Shown: positions 18,432 to 27,376 of the stretch, in pieces
How positions within the stretch are numbered: position 1 is the first letter of the stretch
How the letters are laid out: every line of letters begins with the position of its first letter
Assembly: GCF_001458175.1 (NCBI RefSeq)
Contig: NZ_CYPW01000040.1
Coordinates: 1,800 to 65,799 of the forward strand
Source of the DNA: Shimia marina
Lineage (GTDB): Bacteria > Pseudomonadota > Alphaproteobacteria > Rhodobacterales > Rhodobacteraceae
Direction of reading: 5' to 3'
DNA: 64,000 bases
Notes under the pieces: model-generated
Told to the model about the DNA's origin: nothing
The model's database searches: none
The model's input: the letters and a program-made list of their open reading frames with translations, nothing else
Position numbers and translations under genes: made by a program

Positions 18432-19439
18432 TTATCCTTTCAAAAGGGCGCCTATGCGGCGGCCGGTGTCGAGCATGCGGTTGGAGAACCCCCACTCGTT
18501 GTCATACCAGCTTACCACACGCACCAGCCCGTCGTCTGTGACGCTGGTCTGTGCCGGGGCAAAAACAGAAGAATGCGGATCATGGTTGAAGTCAGCGGAG
18601 ACCAAGGGCGCCTCTTCATATCCCAGCACCCCTTTCAGAGGTCCTTCGGCGGCGGCTTTGATGGCAGCATTAACGTCTTCTGCGGTGGCCTCTTTGGCTG
18701 GCACAAACACCAGATCCACCATGGAGACATTGGCGGTGGGCACACGGATTGCGGAGCCTTCAAGCTTGCCTTTCAGATGTGGCAACACAAGGGAGATCGC
18801 ACGGGCGGCCCCGGTGGAGGTGGGGATCATCGAGAGCGCGGCGGCGCGAGCGCGGTAGAGATCCTTGTGGTTGGTATCATGGGTGGGCTGATCGCCAGTA
18901 TAGGCGTGGATCGTGGTCATATAGCCAGTTTTGAGGCCAAAGGCATCGTCGAGCACCTTGGCCACCGGGGCCAGGCAGTTGGTGGTGCAGGAGGCGTTGG
19001 AAACGATGATGTCCTCAGCCGTCAGCGTGTCATCATTGACGCCAAACACCACGGTTTTGTCGGCGTCTTTGCCGGGAGCGGAGATCAGCACGCGCTTTGC
19101 ACCGGATTTCAAAAGCAGCTCGGCCTTGTCTTTGGCGGTGAAAATACCGGTGCATTCATAGGCCACATCCACATCAGACCATGGCAGTTCCTGCGGGTCG
19201 CGGATGGCGGTGAGGCGGATGGTCTGACCGGCCACTTTCATCACGTCGCCTTCCAGAGTGACATCGGCATTCAGGCGGCCATGCACGCTGTCGTACTTCA
19301 GCAGGTGCAGCAGGTGATCGTTTGGGGAGAGGTCGTTGATGGCAACGATTTCGATATCATTTGCGCCGCTCTCAATCAGGGCCCGCAGGACGCCGCGTCC
19401 GATGCGGCCAAACCCGTTGATGGCAATCTTGGTGGTCAT
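18432..19439 (-). CDS. gap: Glyceraldehyde-3-phosphate dehydrogenase, type I
   Basis: A 335-residue cytoplasmic enzyme. The NAD site [15 protein letters not shown] is at the N-terminus, the catalytic cysteine is in [12 protein letters not shown] near residue 150, and the C-terminal [15 protein letters not shown] is typical. It takes the glyceraldehyde-3-phosphate made by Eda into lower glycolysis. It is the first gene of the gap-zwf-edd-eda operon, and its upstream region, shared with a LacI regulator, carries a strong palindrome. The operon position suggests a catabolic role, but gap may also serve gluconeogenesis. Confidence 0.95.
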   Translation of the reverse strand: MTTKIAINGFGRIGRGVLRALIESGANDIEIVAINDLSPNDHLLHLLKYDSVHGRLNADVTLEGDVMKVAGQTIRLTAIRDPQELPWSDVDVAYECTGIFTAKDKAELLLKSGAKRVLISAPGKDADKTVVFGVNDDTLTAEDIIVSNASCTTNCLAPVAKVLDDAFGLKTGYMTTIHAYTGDQPTHDTNHKDLYRARAAALSMIPTSTGAARAISLVLPHLKGKLEGSAIRVPTANVSMVDLVFVPAKEATAEDVNAAIKAAAEGPLKGVLGYEEAPLVSADFNHDPHSSVFAPAQTSVTDDGLVRVVSWYDNEWGFSNRMLDTGRRIGALLKG

Positions 19440-19484
19440 GTGTCTTTCTCCAACAGCAATAGTCTGCGCTTTTCGATCGTGTCG

Positions 19485-19513
19485 CCGATAGCGCCACCGT
19501 TAGCGCTATCGGT
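19485..19513. promoter_or_regulatory. LacI-type operator between gap and the LacI-family gene
   Basis: An 18-base palindrome, ACCGTTAGCGCTATCGGT (19496-19513), is symmetric at 16 of 18 positions about a central CG step, the usual form of LacI-family operators. An extra half-site CCGATAGCGC (19485-19494) is the exact reverse complement of 19503-19512. It sits in the divergent promoter of gap and the regulator. A similar site lies upstream of the transaldolase gene (47847-47872). Confidence 0.78.
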
Positions 19514-19591
19514 ATCTTGGTTCACGATTGAAATCAAGAGGCGTCTTGTCTGGTTTAATTTGTCGCTTTGGGGTTGCTTTTGGGCAGAGTT

Positions 19592-20608
19592 GTGTCAGAC
19601 GATCTGATCATGGGAAAAAAGCTTCTGCTGAAAGACATAGCCAAGTTGGCCGGAGTCAGCGAAATGACCGCCTCACGCGCCATGCGTGGGGCGCAGGACG
19701 TCTCCGAAGCCACACGCCAGAAGGTTGAAAAGATTGCGCGCGAGGTTGGCTATGTGCCGAATCGCATTGCCGGGGCTCTGGCCTCCAAGACGGTGAACCT
19801 TGTTGGGGTGGTGGTGCCGAGTCTGAATTCCTCGGTATTTCCGGAGGTCTTGTCTGGCATCAGCTCAACATTGAAAGCGACGCCTTTGAAGCCGGTGATC
19901 GGTGTGACTGGCTATGATCTTCTGGAAGAAGAGGAAGTGATCCGCGAGATGCTGAGCTGGCGGCCCACGGGTGTTGTGGTGGCGGGGCTTGAGCACAATG
20001 AGGCGGCGCGCACCATGCTGGCCAATGCGGATTGTCCGGTGGTGGAAGTCATGGATGTGGATGGCACCCCTGTGAAACACTGTGTGGGGATTTCACATCT
20101 GGAAGCGGGGCGCGACATGGCGCGGACGATCCTAAAGGCGGGATATCGGCGCATCGGTTTTATCGGCACAAAGATGCCGCAGGATTACCGTGCGGAAAAG
20201 CGCTTCAAGGGATTTGTCGAGGCTCTGGCAGCGGAGGGGATCTCGCTGGCTGATCAGGAGCTTTACTCCGGTGTGTCTTCCATTGAGACGGGGCATAAGC
20301 TGACCGAGCTTTTACTGGCACGGACGCCGGATCTTGAGTGCATCTATTTTTCGAGCGATGTGCTGAGCGTTGGGGCCTATATGCATTGTCTGTCAAAGGG
20401 GATTTCGGTGCCCGGTGATCTGGCTTTGGCGGGCTTCAACAATCTGGAGCTGCTGCGCGGGTTGCCCTTGACTTTGGCCACAACCGATGCGCATCGCTTC
20501 CAGATTGGGCAGAAGGCTGCGGAAATCATTCTGGAAAGTCAAAGCGGCGAGCACCCGGCGCAGGTGGTGACGTTGCAGCCGGAGGTGACGACGGGACAGT
20601 CGCTCTGA
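19592..20608 (+). CDS. LacI-family transcriptional regulator of the Entner-Doudoroff operon
   Basis: About 338 residues. The N-terminal helix-turn-helix LLKDIAKLAGVSEMTASRAM and the hinge region VGYVPNRIAGALASKTVNLVGV are followed by a periplasmic-binding-protein fold with an effector pocket. It probably binds the palindrome in its own promoter and controls gap-zwf-edd-eda, with a sugar acid or phosphorylated intermediate as inducer. The start is uncertain: GTG at 19592 is used here, while ATG at 19610 and TTG at 19580 or 19568 are in frame, and none has a perfect ribosome site. The gene ends 22 bases before a convergent gene. Confidence 0.85.
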   Translation: MSDDLIMGKKLLLKDIAKLAGVSEMTASRAMRGAQDVSEATRQKVEKIAREVGYVPNRIAGALASKTVNLVGVVVPSLNSSVFPEVLSGISSTLKATPLKPVIGVTGYDLLEEEEVIREMLSWRPTGVVVAGLEHNEAARTMLANADCPVVEVMDVDGTPVKHCVGISHLEAGRDMARTILKAGYRRIGFIGTKMPQDYRAEKRFKGFVEALAAEGISLADQELYSGVSSIETGHKLTELLLARTPDLECIYFSSDVLSVGAYMHCLSKGISVPGDLALAGFNNLELLRGLPLTLATTDAHRFQIGQKAAEIILESQSGEHPAQVVTLQPEVTTGQSL

Positions 20609-20630
20609 GATCGCGCCGCTTGGCTTGGGT

Positions 20631-21323
20631 TCAGGCGGTGTCTTTGAGAGACTGAGCGACCATCTGGGCCACCTGTGGCCAGGTGCCAAGGGGCGGCAGT
20701 AAGTCTCCTGCAAACGCCGCTTTGTTCAGCGCTTCGGGAATGTCTTCGCGGCAGTGATCCCCTTCGAGCGCAAAAAATGGCAGGCAGAGGGTCTGTGGTG
20801 GCAGATCTCGCGCAGCCTCCTCCACAAAGGGGGCCTCTTCGACAAAACCCACCGAGATGGGAAGATCGGGCAGTTGGGCGGCCAGTGCGGCCTTGAACGC
20901 ATTGGCGGATTCTGCGGCTTTGGGGCCTTTTGCAGAGCCATGCGCCGCCAGCAGCAGGCGGCTTTCGCTCAGGGCCCATCCCCGTGCTGTCAGGGCATCT
21001 CTCACCAATTGCGCGGCAAAACCCGGCAGGTTCGGGTCAAAGCCCAACGGGGGGAGAATGGTCACCTCAGCGCCGTTCAGGCGACGCGGCAGGACTTTGC
21101 CCACAAACCAACCATCCGCCATGAACATGGGGAAAACCGGCGCGTTGGGAGGCAGCGCAGCCGCTTCGCGTTCCAAGGCTTCGGGCATGGCCAAAGTGGC
21201 CGCCCGAATGGTCCAGTCCGGCAGGTGTTTGCGCACGGCTTCTGCGAACCCCATGAGCCAGAGCTCTGGCGGCACGGGGGCAGAAGGCTGGCCGTGGGCC
21301 ACGATGAGAGCCTCACGGCTCAT
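20631..21323 (-). CDS. CbiX-like sirohydrochlorin chelatase family protein
   Basis: A 230-residue protein with two chelatase half-domains: LIVAHGQPSAP at the N-terminus and LLLAAHGSAKGPKAAESANAF near residue 122, the CbiX histidine motif. A later GFVEEAPFVEE and PFFALEGDHCREDIPEAL also fit. Members insert Fe, Co or Ni into sirohydrochlorin in siroheme or cobalamin synthesis, but some are of unknown role. Its start overlaps the DUF4202 gene by four bases (ATGA), so the two are translated together. No other tetrapyrrole gene is in the window, hence the cautious call. Confidence 0.72.
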   Translation of the reverse strand: MSREALIVAHGQPSAPVPPELWLMGFAEAVRKHLPDWTIRAATLAMPEALEREAAALPPNAPVFPMFMADGWFVGKVLPRRLNGAEVTILPPLGFDPNLPGFAAQLVRDALTARGWALSESRLLLAAHGSAKGPKAAESANAFKAALAAQLPDLPISVGFVEEAPFVEEAARDLPPQTLCLPFFALEGDHCREDIPEALNKAAFAGDLLPPLGTWPQVAQMVAQSLKDTA

Positions 21324-21889
21324 GCGGCAGGCTCTTGGAAGGCGGCGGCGAGGGCGGCGGGCAGGTCAAATTCGGCCAGCACGCGCGCGCGGCCTGCATC
21401 AGACATTTTGCGCGCGGTTTTCACAACGATATCGAGTACTTTCTCTTCGGGGTGCTTGGCGGCAAAGGGCGCAAAATACCATTTCAGGAAGACAAAACAG
21501 ATGATGTCTTCAAGCGCCTGCACTTCGGCGTTGCGCTTCAGACCCTCTTTGCGCAGCATGGTGCCGGCCGCGATGATGTCTTCTTCTTCATAGCCCGCTT
21601 CCGACATGATGGCGGACACGCGGTTGGCATGGTGAATGCCCAGCTCACGGCGCCATTTCAGATAACCTGCGCGGCCCTCGGGGAAATCGGCCCGTTTGAG
21701 CACCCAGCGTTCGATGTGTTGACCGCGTGCAGCGATCTGAAAGGCCTCGGATGCCTCGGGAAAGAGGCGGTTGGCCTCTTGTGTCATACGACTACCATAG
21801 AGCAGCGCTTCGGGCTGGCCATCCTCGATATTTGGATCTTTGGCGTTGGCGGTATCTATGGCGTCCAATACGGATTGAAGGCGTGTCAT
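21320..21889 (-). CDS. DUF4202 family protein
   Basis: A 189-residue, probably all-helical cytoplasmic protein. Conserved-looking features are AARGQHIERWVLKRADFPEGRAGYLKWR (several His/Arg/Trp), then LEDIICFVFLKWYFAPFAAKH. The histidine and acid pattern suggests a metal-binding or HD-like fold, but no catalytic role is established. The ATG at 21889 follows CGGAG. It lies directly upstream of, and overlaps, the CbiX-like gene, which hints at a link with tetrapyrrole or sulfite/nitrite metabolism; that link is inference. Confidence 0.75.
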   Translation of the reverse strand: MTRLQSVLDAIDTANAKDPNIEDGQPEALLYGSRMTQEANRLFPEASEAFQIAARGQHIERWVLKRADFPEGRAGYLKWRRELGIHHANRVSAIMSEAGYEEEDIIAAGTMLRKEGLKRNAEVQALEDIICFVFLKWYFAPFAAKHPEEKVLDIVVKTARKMSDAGRARVLAEFDLPAALAAAFQEPAA

Positions 21890-21992
21890 GACTGGCTCCG
21901 GGCTGCGGTGTTTTGAGCGATTTTAGGCAGCAAGCTGCTGTCGGGAAAGGGGATATTCTACGTCGGCGCGGGATGGATGTTTTCAGGATACG

Positions 21993-24206
21993 TCAGGCAT
22001 CGGGGTTTGGTGCATTTTGTAGCGCTTTTTGCAGGTGTTCCAAATCGAGAGGTTTGTGCAGCAGCGGGGCCTGAAGCTTCTGGCACAGGGCGGTGACCTC
22101 CGGATCGCGATTGGCAGTGATCACACAGGCCGGTAGCGGGCCATATAGCGCACGTAGCACAGAGATCAGATCGGTGCCGGTGGCACCGTTTTCAAGCTGA
22201 TAATCGGCCAGAACCACATCCGGGGCGATGTCGATTTCGCGCAGCAGATCAAGCGCTTCGACGTCGCTGCCACAGGAGAGCACCTCCGCGCCCCAGTTTT
22301 CCAAGGTCATGGTGATGGCTTCGCGCAGTTCAGCATCATTTTCCACAAGCAGGATGATGCGATGGGCCAGTGGCGTGCGGTCGGGGGGCACAGGGGGCAG
22401 GGACGGGTTGGGGGCGGCTGGGGCGCAGGCCAGCGGCAGGGTGACGCAAAATCGGGTGCCGCGACCGGGATCAGATTGCAGGGACAGCGGATGGTCCAGC
22501 AGGCGGCAGGCGCGCTCGACAATGGCCAGACCGAGCCCAAGGCCTTCGGCGGGGCTGGCGGGGGCATGGATGCGGTGGAACTCGTCAAAGACTTTTGTTT
22601 GTTGATCCAGCGCGATGCCGGGGCCGGTGTCCCAGATCTCCACAGTGACGCAATCGCCGCGCCGTCGGGTGCCGATGAGCACACGCCCCTGATCGGTGTA
22701 GCGCAGGGCGTTGGCGATCAGGTTTTGCAGGATGCGCCGCAGATAGGTGGCGTCAGACTGTACTGTGGTGTCTGGCGCGCGCAGGTCAAAGCGGAGATTC
22801 TTGTCGCGTGCGGCGGGCGCGAATTCATCATGCAGCTGACGCAGTAAAACACCCAGCGGGATCTGGGCGCGATGCACCGCGGCGCGGCCTGAATCAAGCC
22901 GGGAGATGTCCAGCAGAGCGCCGAGAATGTCTTCCACGCTTTGCAGCGCGCTGCTGGCTTTGGCGAGACGATCGCGGTGTTCGTCATTGTCCAGATCGCT
23001 GTCCAGTGCCGCCATATAGAGTTTGGCGGCGGAGAGTGGCTGTAACAGATCATGGCTGGCGGCGGCCACGAAGCGGGATTTGGAGGCATTGGCGCGTTCT
23101 GCGTCTGCCAGCGCGTCGCGCAGCTCCAGCGTGCGATCCTGCACCCGGCGTTCCAGCGTTTCATTGACCTGAGAAATGGCGCGCAGGGCGCGGCGTTCGG
23201 TGGTGATGTCTGTGAAGGAAATCACAAATCCCCCATCCGGCATGGTCTGCGCAAAGACCGCCAGAATGCGATCTGCGCCCAGTTCCACCTCGAATGTGAG
23301 CGCGGCGCGGGCGCGGGTTTGAGAGGCCCATGTGCAGAGCGCCTCCGCATCCGCAGCACTTTGAAAGGCGAGTTTGCGGGAGAGCTGTTCGAAGATCGTG
23401 GCAAAGGGCAGACCGAGACGGAAGCGGCGCAGGGGAATGGACAGAAGCTCCCCAAGGCGCCGGTTCCAGCCCACCAGACGGGCTTCGCGGTCAAAGATAC
23501 CAACGCCCTGTTTGAGGTGTTCGAGCGTGGCTTTGATCAGGCGGGCCTGATCATCAAGCAGGCGTTCGCGTTCCTGCCGCTCAATCAGCATCATGTCGGT
23601 GACATCGGTCTGAAGCACCACGGTGCCGCCATCCCGTGTGCGGTGCTCAGAGACCTGAAGCCAGCGGTCCCCGGCCATGCGGGCGTTGAACACCACATGC
23701 TGTTCGCGGTGGCGCGTCATGCGGCGATCCTGCCACTCTTGGGGCGTGGTGCCATCGGGCAGCTCCAGAAACGGGCTTTGGGAGACGATGCGCACATAGT
23801 CGGCAAAGGGCAGGCCCGGTTTGAAGAGGTGGTGCACGTCGCGCATATGTTTGCCAAACCGCGTGTTGCAGAGCACGAGCGTTTCATTGGCATCAAAGAG
23901 TGCAAAACCCTCCTGTACGGTTTCAATGGCATTGGCGAGATTGGCACGGGCGGCCTGTGCTTCGGCATTGGCGCGCGCCAGAGAGGCGTTGGAGGTGTTC
24001 AAAAGATCGAGCGCATGCTCCAGCTCCAGCGTGCGGGCGCGCACCTCCTCTTCGAGGCGCACGGCACGTTCAAACTGGGCATAGGCGACACCGGTGGTGT
24101 CTGGGCGGGCCTCGGCGCGGCGCATGAGTGTGCCCACGATGGTGAGCAGTTTGGCGTTTTGTCGCTCCAGCGTGTCTTTGGGATCCACAAGGGCGCTGGC
24201 TTCCAT
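21993..24206 (-). CDS. Hybrid sensor histidine kinase, NahK-like
   Basis: A 737-residue cytoplasmic kinase without membrane helices. In order: an N-terminal coiled coil (about 40-95), two PAS domains (about 95-215 and 230-345), a coiled linker, the phosphoacceptor box ASHDLLQPLSAAK near residue 385, an ATPase domain with NLIANALRYTDQGR and GLGLGLAIVERAC, and a C-terminal receiver with VLADYQLENGATGTDL. This layout matches NahK, the kinase controlled by the nitric oxide sensor NosP. Its ATG follows GGAGG that overlaps the NosP-like stop, with only three bases between the genes, so a shared complex is likely. Output is probably the LuxR-type regulator upstream. Confidence 0.85.
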   Translation of the reverse strand: MEASALVDPKDTLERQNAKLLTIVGTLMRRAEARPDTTGVAYAQFERAVRLEEEVRARTLELEHALDLLNTSNASLARANAEAQAARANLANAIETVQEGFALFDANETLVLCNTRFGKHMRDVHHLFKPGLPFADYVRIVSQSPFLELPDGTTPQEWQDRRMTRHREQHVVFNARMAGDRWLQVSEHRTRDGGTVVLQTDVTDMMLIERQERERLLDDQARLIKATLEHLKQGVGIFDREARLVGWNRRLGELLSIPLRRFRLGLPFATIFEQLSRKLAFQSAADAEALCTWASQTRARAALTFEVELGADRILAVFAQTMPDGGFVISFTDITTERRALRAISQVNETLERRVQDRTLELRDALADAERANASKSRFVAAASHDLLQPLSAAKLYMAALDSDLDNDEHRDRLAKASSALQSVEDILGALLDISRLDSGRAAVHRAQIPLGVLLRQLHDEFAPAARDKNLRFDLRAPDTTVQSDATYLRRILQNLIANALRYTDQGRVLIGTRRRGDCVTVEIWDTGPGIALDQQTKVFDEFHRIHAPASPAEGLGLGLAIVERACRLLDHPLSLQSDPGRGTRFCVTLPLACAPAAPNPSLPPVPPDRTPLAHRIILLVENDAELREAITMTLENWGAEVLSCGSDVEALDLLREIDIAPDVVLADYQLENGATGTDLISVLRALYGPLPACVITANRDPEVTALCQKLQAPLLHKPLDLEHLQKALQNAPNPDA

Positions 24207-24209
24207 GGA

Positions 24210-25364
24210 TTAGCCCTCCTGTGGGGGGTAGATGGCGACGCCGGTGAAGGTGTGGTTCACATGCATCGAGTTGACCTGTTCGCCATATGTGGAGAAGCCC
24301 ACCACACGGTGTTTTACCAGCACGCGGGAGATGTCATTGGTGAGCTGTTTCTGCGTGGCTTCTACGCGGCGCAGCAGGCAATCGCAGCCGAGTATAAGCG
24401 CGGGCGCGTGTTTGCTTGAAAGGCTGGCCAGCTCACGATCCAGATGCGCCACCATATCATCTGGTTCCGCCAGAGACAGCACAACGCCTTCGTCTATCGC
24501 GGAAAAGAAAACCAGATCGCCATTGTCGGCCACTTTTTGAATGGCGCGCACGTGGGTTTGGTCGCCGATGCGCACAACCACCGGATGGGCGGCGAACGTG
24601 AAGGTGGAGAGCTGCTCGGGGTCTTTGCCCAGCAGGCGGGCATATTCGCGGGCGGCGGGTTCAGCGTTGATTTCCTGCACCAGGCGCTTGGCGGGATCTG
24701 CGGCGGTGACGACCATGCGGGTTTCCGTGGGTTGCAGGTGATCGGTTTTGAACACATGCACGGGACAGCGGGACCGGATCTGCACCAGAACAGCTGCATT
24801 TTCATGGAAGCGGCCGCTGTGCAGCACATAAGTTTGACCAAAGGCGTCGCCATCTCCGGCGGAGCCGCCAAACAGTGGCACGGGGCCAAGGCCCATGGCC
24901 AGATCCGCGGCCAGCGCGTCTTCGCGCATCGACAGGCCATCCACCATGAGAAAGGCAAATTCGGAGGTCCAGCGCGGATGGCTTTCGGCCAAGGCTGTGC
25001 GGTTGTGGATCATCGTGGTGATCCGATCCTGCGCGCGGATGTCGTTCAGATCTTCAATGAGCAAGGTTTTGGTGGCGAAATGACTTGAGGGCAGCCCTAT
25101 GGCCACAATCTCGCCTTCGGTGTAGCCGGTTTCGCCCAGCTCGCCTGCGGTCGTGCAGCCCACGACCTCGGTGGCTGTGAAGTGGCGCTTAAGCCCGGTG
25201 ATCAGTGCAGGCAGATCGGTTTGGGGCGAGACAAAGAGAATGATCAGCGCCAGAGGATCCGGCCCAAGTGTCGCCGCCAGTTGAGCAAGTGCATCGGCGT
25301 GGTCTGCGGCGGCAAAACCGCGGCGCACGATGTCTGTGGTTGTGAATGGCGTGCTGGCATCCAT
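24210..25364 (-). CDS. FIST-domain sensor, NosP-like
   Basis: A 384-residue protein with FIST_N (about 30-215; VGCTTAGELGETGY, LMVDGLSMREDAL, LFGGSAGDG) and FIST_C (about 225-375; ADGD-like GDLVFFSAIDEGVVL, LILGCDCLLRR, VVGFSTYGEQV). FIST proteins bind small ligands; those paired with NahK-like kinases (NosP) hold heme and report nitric oxide. The heme ligand cannot be fixed by eye. Start at 25364 with AAGGAG nine bases upstream. It sits between the response regulator and the kinase, all on the minus strand. Confidence 0.82.
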   Translation of the reverse strand: MDASTPFTTTDIVRRGFAAADHADALAQLAATLGPDPLALIILFVSPQTDLPALITGLKRHFTATEVVGCTTAGELGETGYTEGEIVAIGLPSSHFATKTLLIEDLNDIRAQDRITTMIHNRTALAESHPRWTSEFAFLMVDGLSMREDALAADLAMGLGPVPLFGGSAGDGDAFGQTYVLHSGRFHENAAVLVQIRSRCPVHVFKTDHLQPTETRMVVTAADPAKRLVQEINAEPAAREYARLLGKDPEQLSTFTFAAHPVVVRIGDQTHVRAIQKVADNGDLVFFSAIDEGVVLSLAEPDDMVAHLDRELASLSSKHAPALILGCDCLLRRVEATQKQLTNDISRVLVKHRVVGFSTYGEQVNSMHVNHTFTGVAIYPPQEG

Positions 25365-25420
25365 GCTGGCAAACTCCTTCTGCGGCCTCTCCCTTGACCG
25401 CTGAGGGTAGAGTAGGCGCG

Positions 25421-26107
25421 CTAGCCGTTGCTGCGCAAGTGCTCCTCAAAGCTGGCCTCTTTGGCAATCAATACGGCCTGTGTGCGGCTATGAACGCCCA
25501 GCTTGCGCATGATGGCTGTGACATGGGCTTTGACTGTGGTTTCCGCAATGGTCAGTTCAAAGGCAATTTGCTTATTGAGTTTGCCTTCGCAGATCAGATC
25601 AAGAATGCGCGCCTGCTGTGCGGTCAGGGATGTGAGGCGGGCCACAGCATCTTGCGTGGCATCCTCAGTGTCGGGCGTAGGCATATGACCTTCTGGCAGG
25701 AAAGTCGCGCCACTTGCCAGCGTATCCAGAGCGCGGCGGAACATATCACGCTGGCTGTGTTTGGGGACAAAGCCTGCGGCACCGGCCTGAAGCGCGGCAT
25801 TGATGGTGCGGCTGTCGGCCATGGAAGAGACAACAAGGATCTTGGCTGGGGTGGCTTTGCGCAGGCGGATTAATCCGTCAAACCCATTCACGTCCGGCAG
25901 ATTGAGATCCAGCACCACCACGTCTGGGGTGGCCTTGGTTTCCAGAGCGGTCAGGGCTTCGGCCAGACAGGGCGCAGTGGCGATCTCGGTGATTGGGGAG
26001 ACCGCCTGAAGTGTCATGACCAAAGCGTCGCAAAACAGCGGATGATCATCCACGACCAGTGCGCTGGTGAACCGATTGGGGGGCAAGGAAGCGTGAACGG
26101 TAGCCAT
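25421..26107 (-). CDS. NarL/LuxR-family response regulator
   Basis: A 228-residue two-domain regulator. The receiver (about 15-130) has VVDDHPLF and the phosphoacceptor in VVLDLNLPDVNG; the C-terminal LuxR helix-turn-helix (about 158-215) has LTAQQARILDLICEGKLNKQIAFELTIAETTVKAHVTAIMRKL. It precedes the NosP-like gene by 56 bases and is the natural partner of the hybrid kinase. Similar regulators near acetyl-CoA synthetase genes control C2 metabolism, but acs here is 25 kb away, so a nitric oxide response is the better guess. The ribosome site is weak. Confidence 0.87.
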   Translation of the reverse strand: MATVHASLPPNRFTSALVVDDHPLFCDALVMTLQAVSPITEIATAPCLAEALTALETKATPDVVVLDLNLPDVNGFDGLIRLRKATPAKILVVSSMADSRTINAALQAGAAGFVPKHSQRDMFRRALDTLASGATFLPEGHMPTPDTEDATQDAVARLTSLTAQQARILDLICEGKLNKQIAFELTIAETTVKAHVTAIMRKLGVHSRTQAVLIAKEASFEEHLRSNG

Positions 26108-26302
26108 GGTCCAACCGTAACAGAGCCTGCGGGGAGGCCAAGGGGGTCAAAGGTCGTATCATGGGGCTTTGCTGGAAATGCGAGGTTGTGACTAAAGGGA
26201 GGCGGGGAGTTGCCGAAAGGATGCCGCAGGCTTTGTGCGAAAGGTGTTTCGTGCTTAGGTAGAGAGAACGCCCGATTGGGGCTGCAACGCAGGAGCAGAG
26301 AT

Positions 26303-27061
26303 ATGGCACGTATGCGTATGGGTACTATTGGGCGAACCGTCGGCTTGGCCGCAGGGCTTGTGGCTTTGAGCGTCGGCGGGGCCTTGGCGGAGTTTCAGAC
26401 CTTGGAGGGCAGCGTCAGCTACCGCGAGAAGATCGCCCTGCATCCGGAGGCTTTGGTTGAGATCACGCTTGAAGATGTGAGTAAAATGGATGTGGCCGCC
26501 ACGGTATTGGCGCATCAGACTGTGCGCCCGCAGGGGCAGGTGCCTGTTGATTTTGCGCTGCGCTACGATGACCGCATGGTGGTGGACAGCGGGCGCTATT
26601 CCGTGCGGGCGGTGATCCGGCTCGGAGAGGATGTGCTGTGGCGCAGCACGCGCAGCTTTGCGGCGCTGACACAGGATGCGCCAGAACAGGTAGATGTCAT
26701 GGTGGAACGTGTCAGGCTGGATGCCCCTTCGGCCCTGACCACGGGGGCGTGGCTTGTGGTGCGGATAAACGGCGAGGATGTGGCGGGTGATCGCTTGCCT
26801 CAAATGGAATTTGGCGAGGATGGTCGTGTCAGTGGCACGAGCGGATGCAACCGTTTCAACGGCAGCTATACGGCCAAGGGCAGCGCGCTTGAGTTCGGCC
26901 CGTTGGCGAGCACACGAATGGCCTGTCCCGGGGCGCTGGGCGCACAGGAAATGACGTTTTTTCAAGCGCTGGAGACGGTGGTTGGCCATGCGGTGCAGGA
27001 TGGGCATACCGTCTTTGTGGATGCGGAAGGCACAGCCGTGATCAAGCTTCTGGCACAGTGA
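26303..27061 (+). CDS. YbaY- and META-domain envelope protein
   Basis: A 252-residue exported protein with a signal peptide (about 1-29, ending GGALAE). The first half (about 30-140) resembles the YbaY beta-sandwich, with VSYREKIALHPEALVEITLEDVS and IPVDFALRYD-like segments; the second half (about 145-250) is a META/HslJ domain with FGEDGRVSGTSGCNRFNGSYT and MACPGALGAQEMTFFQAL. Both families occur in outer-membrane lipoproteins linked to stress; this one has no lipobox cysteine, so it is probably periplasmic. The ATG at 26303 is set by AGGAG seven bases upstream. Function unknown. Confidence 0.8.
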   Translation: MARMRMGTIGRTVGLAAGLVALSVGGALAEFQTLEGSVSYREKIALHPEALVEITLEDVSKMDVAATVLAHQTVRPQGQVPVDFALRYDDRMVVDSGRYSVRAVIRLGEDVLWRSTRSFAALTQDAPEQVDVMVERVRLDAPSALTTGAWLVVRINGEDVAGDRLPQMEFGEDGRVSGTSGCNRFNGSYTAKGSALEFGPLASTRMACPGALGAQEMTFFQALETVVGHAVQDGHTVFVDAEGTAVIKLLAQ

Positions 27062-27193
27062 CCTGCCGCATGGATTTGGCGTCAGATCAAGCGCGATGCG
27101 TCTGTTTGGGCTGATCCAAATCAAGGTGATTCTTGAGGTGCTGTGTCAGGGAGGACAGGATCACATCAAAGGACCAGAACAAAGGAGAGTCCC

Positions 27194-27376
27194 ATGTTGC
27201 GTCTGTCGTTGATCCTGCATCTGTTTATCGGTTCCACACTGGCTGGCGTCGGCGTGATTGCGGCGCTTGTGTCAGGCTATGACACGGCCATGGGATTGGC
27301 CTGTGCCGCGCTGATCGGTTTTTTGGTGGCGTTCCCAGTTAGCTACAAAGTGGCGCAGGCGCTTTACGCGCGCTGA
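27194..27376 (+). CDS. Small two-helix membrane protein
   Basis: A 60-residue hydrophobic protein with two transmembrane segments (about 5-26 and 31-52) and a basic C-terminus. The ATG at 27194 follows AAAGGAGAG at ideal spacing. Proteins of this kind in related genomes are, as I recall, often labelled CTP synthetase, which the length and composition rule out. Its last 13 bases overlap the end of the convergent hydrolase gene. Function unknown. Confidence 0.72.
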   Translation: MLRLSLILHLFIGSTLAGVGVIAALVSGYDTAMGLACAALIGFLVAFPVSYKVAQALYAR

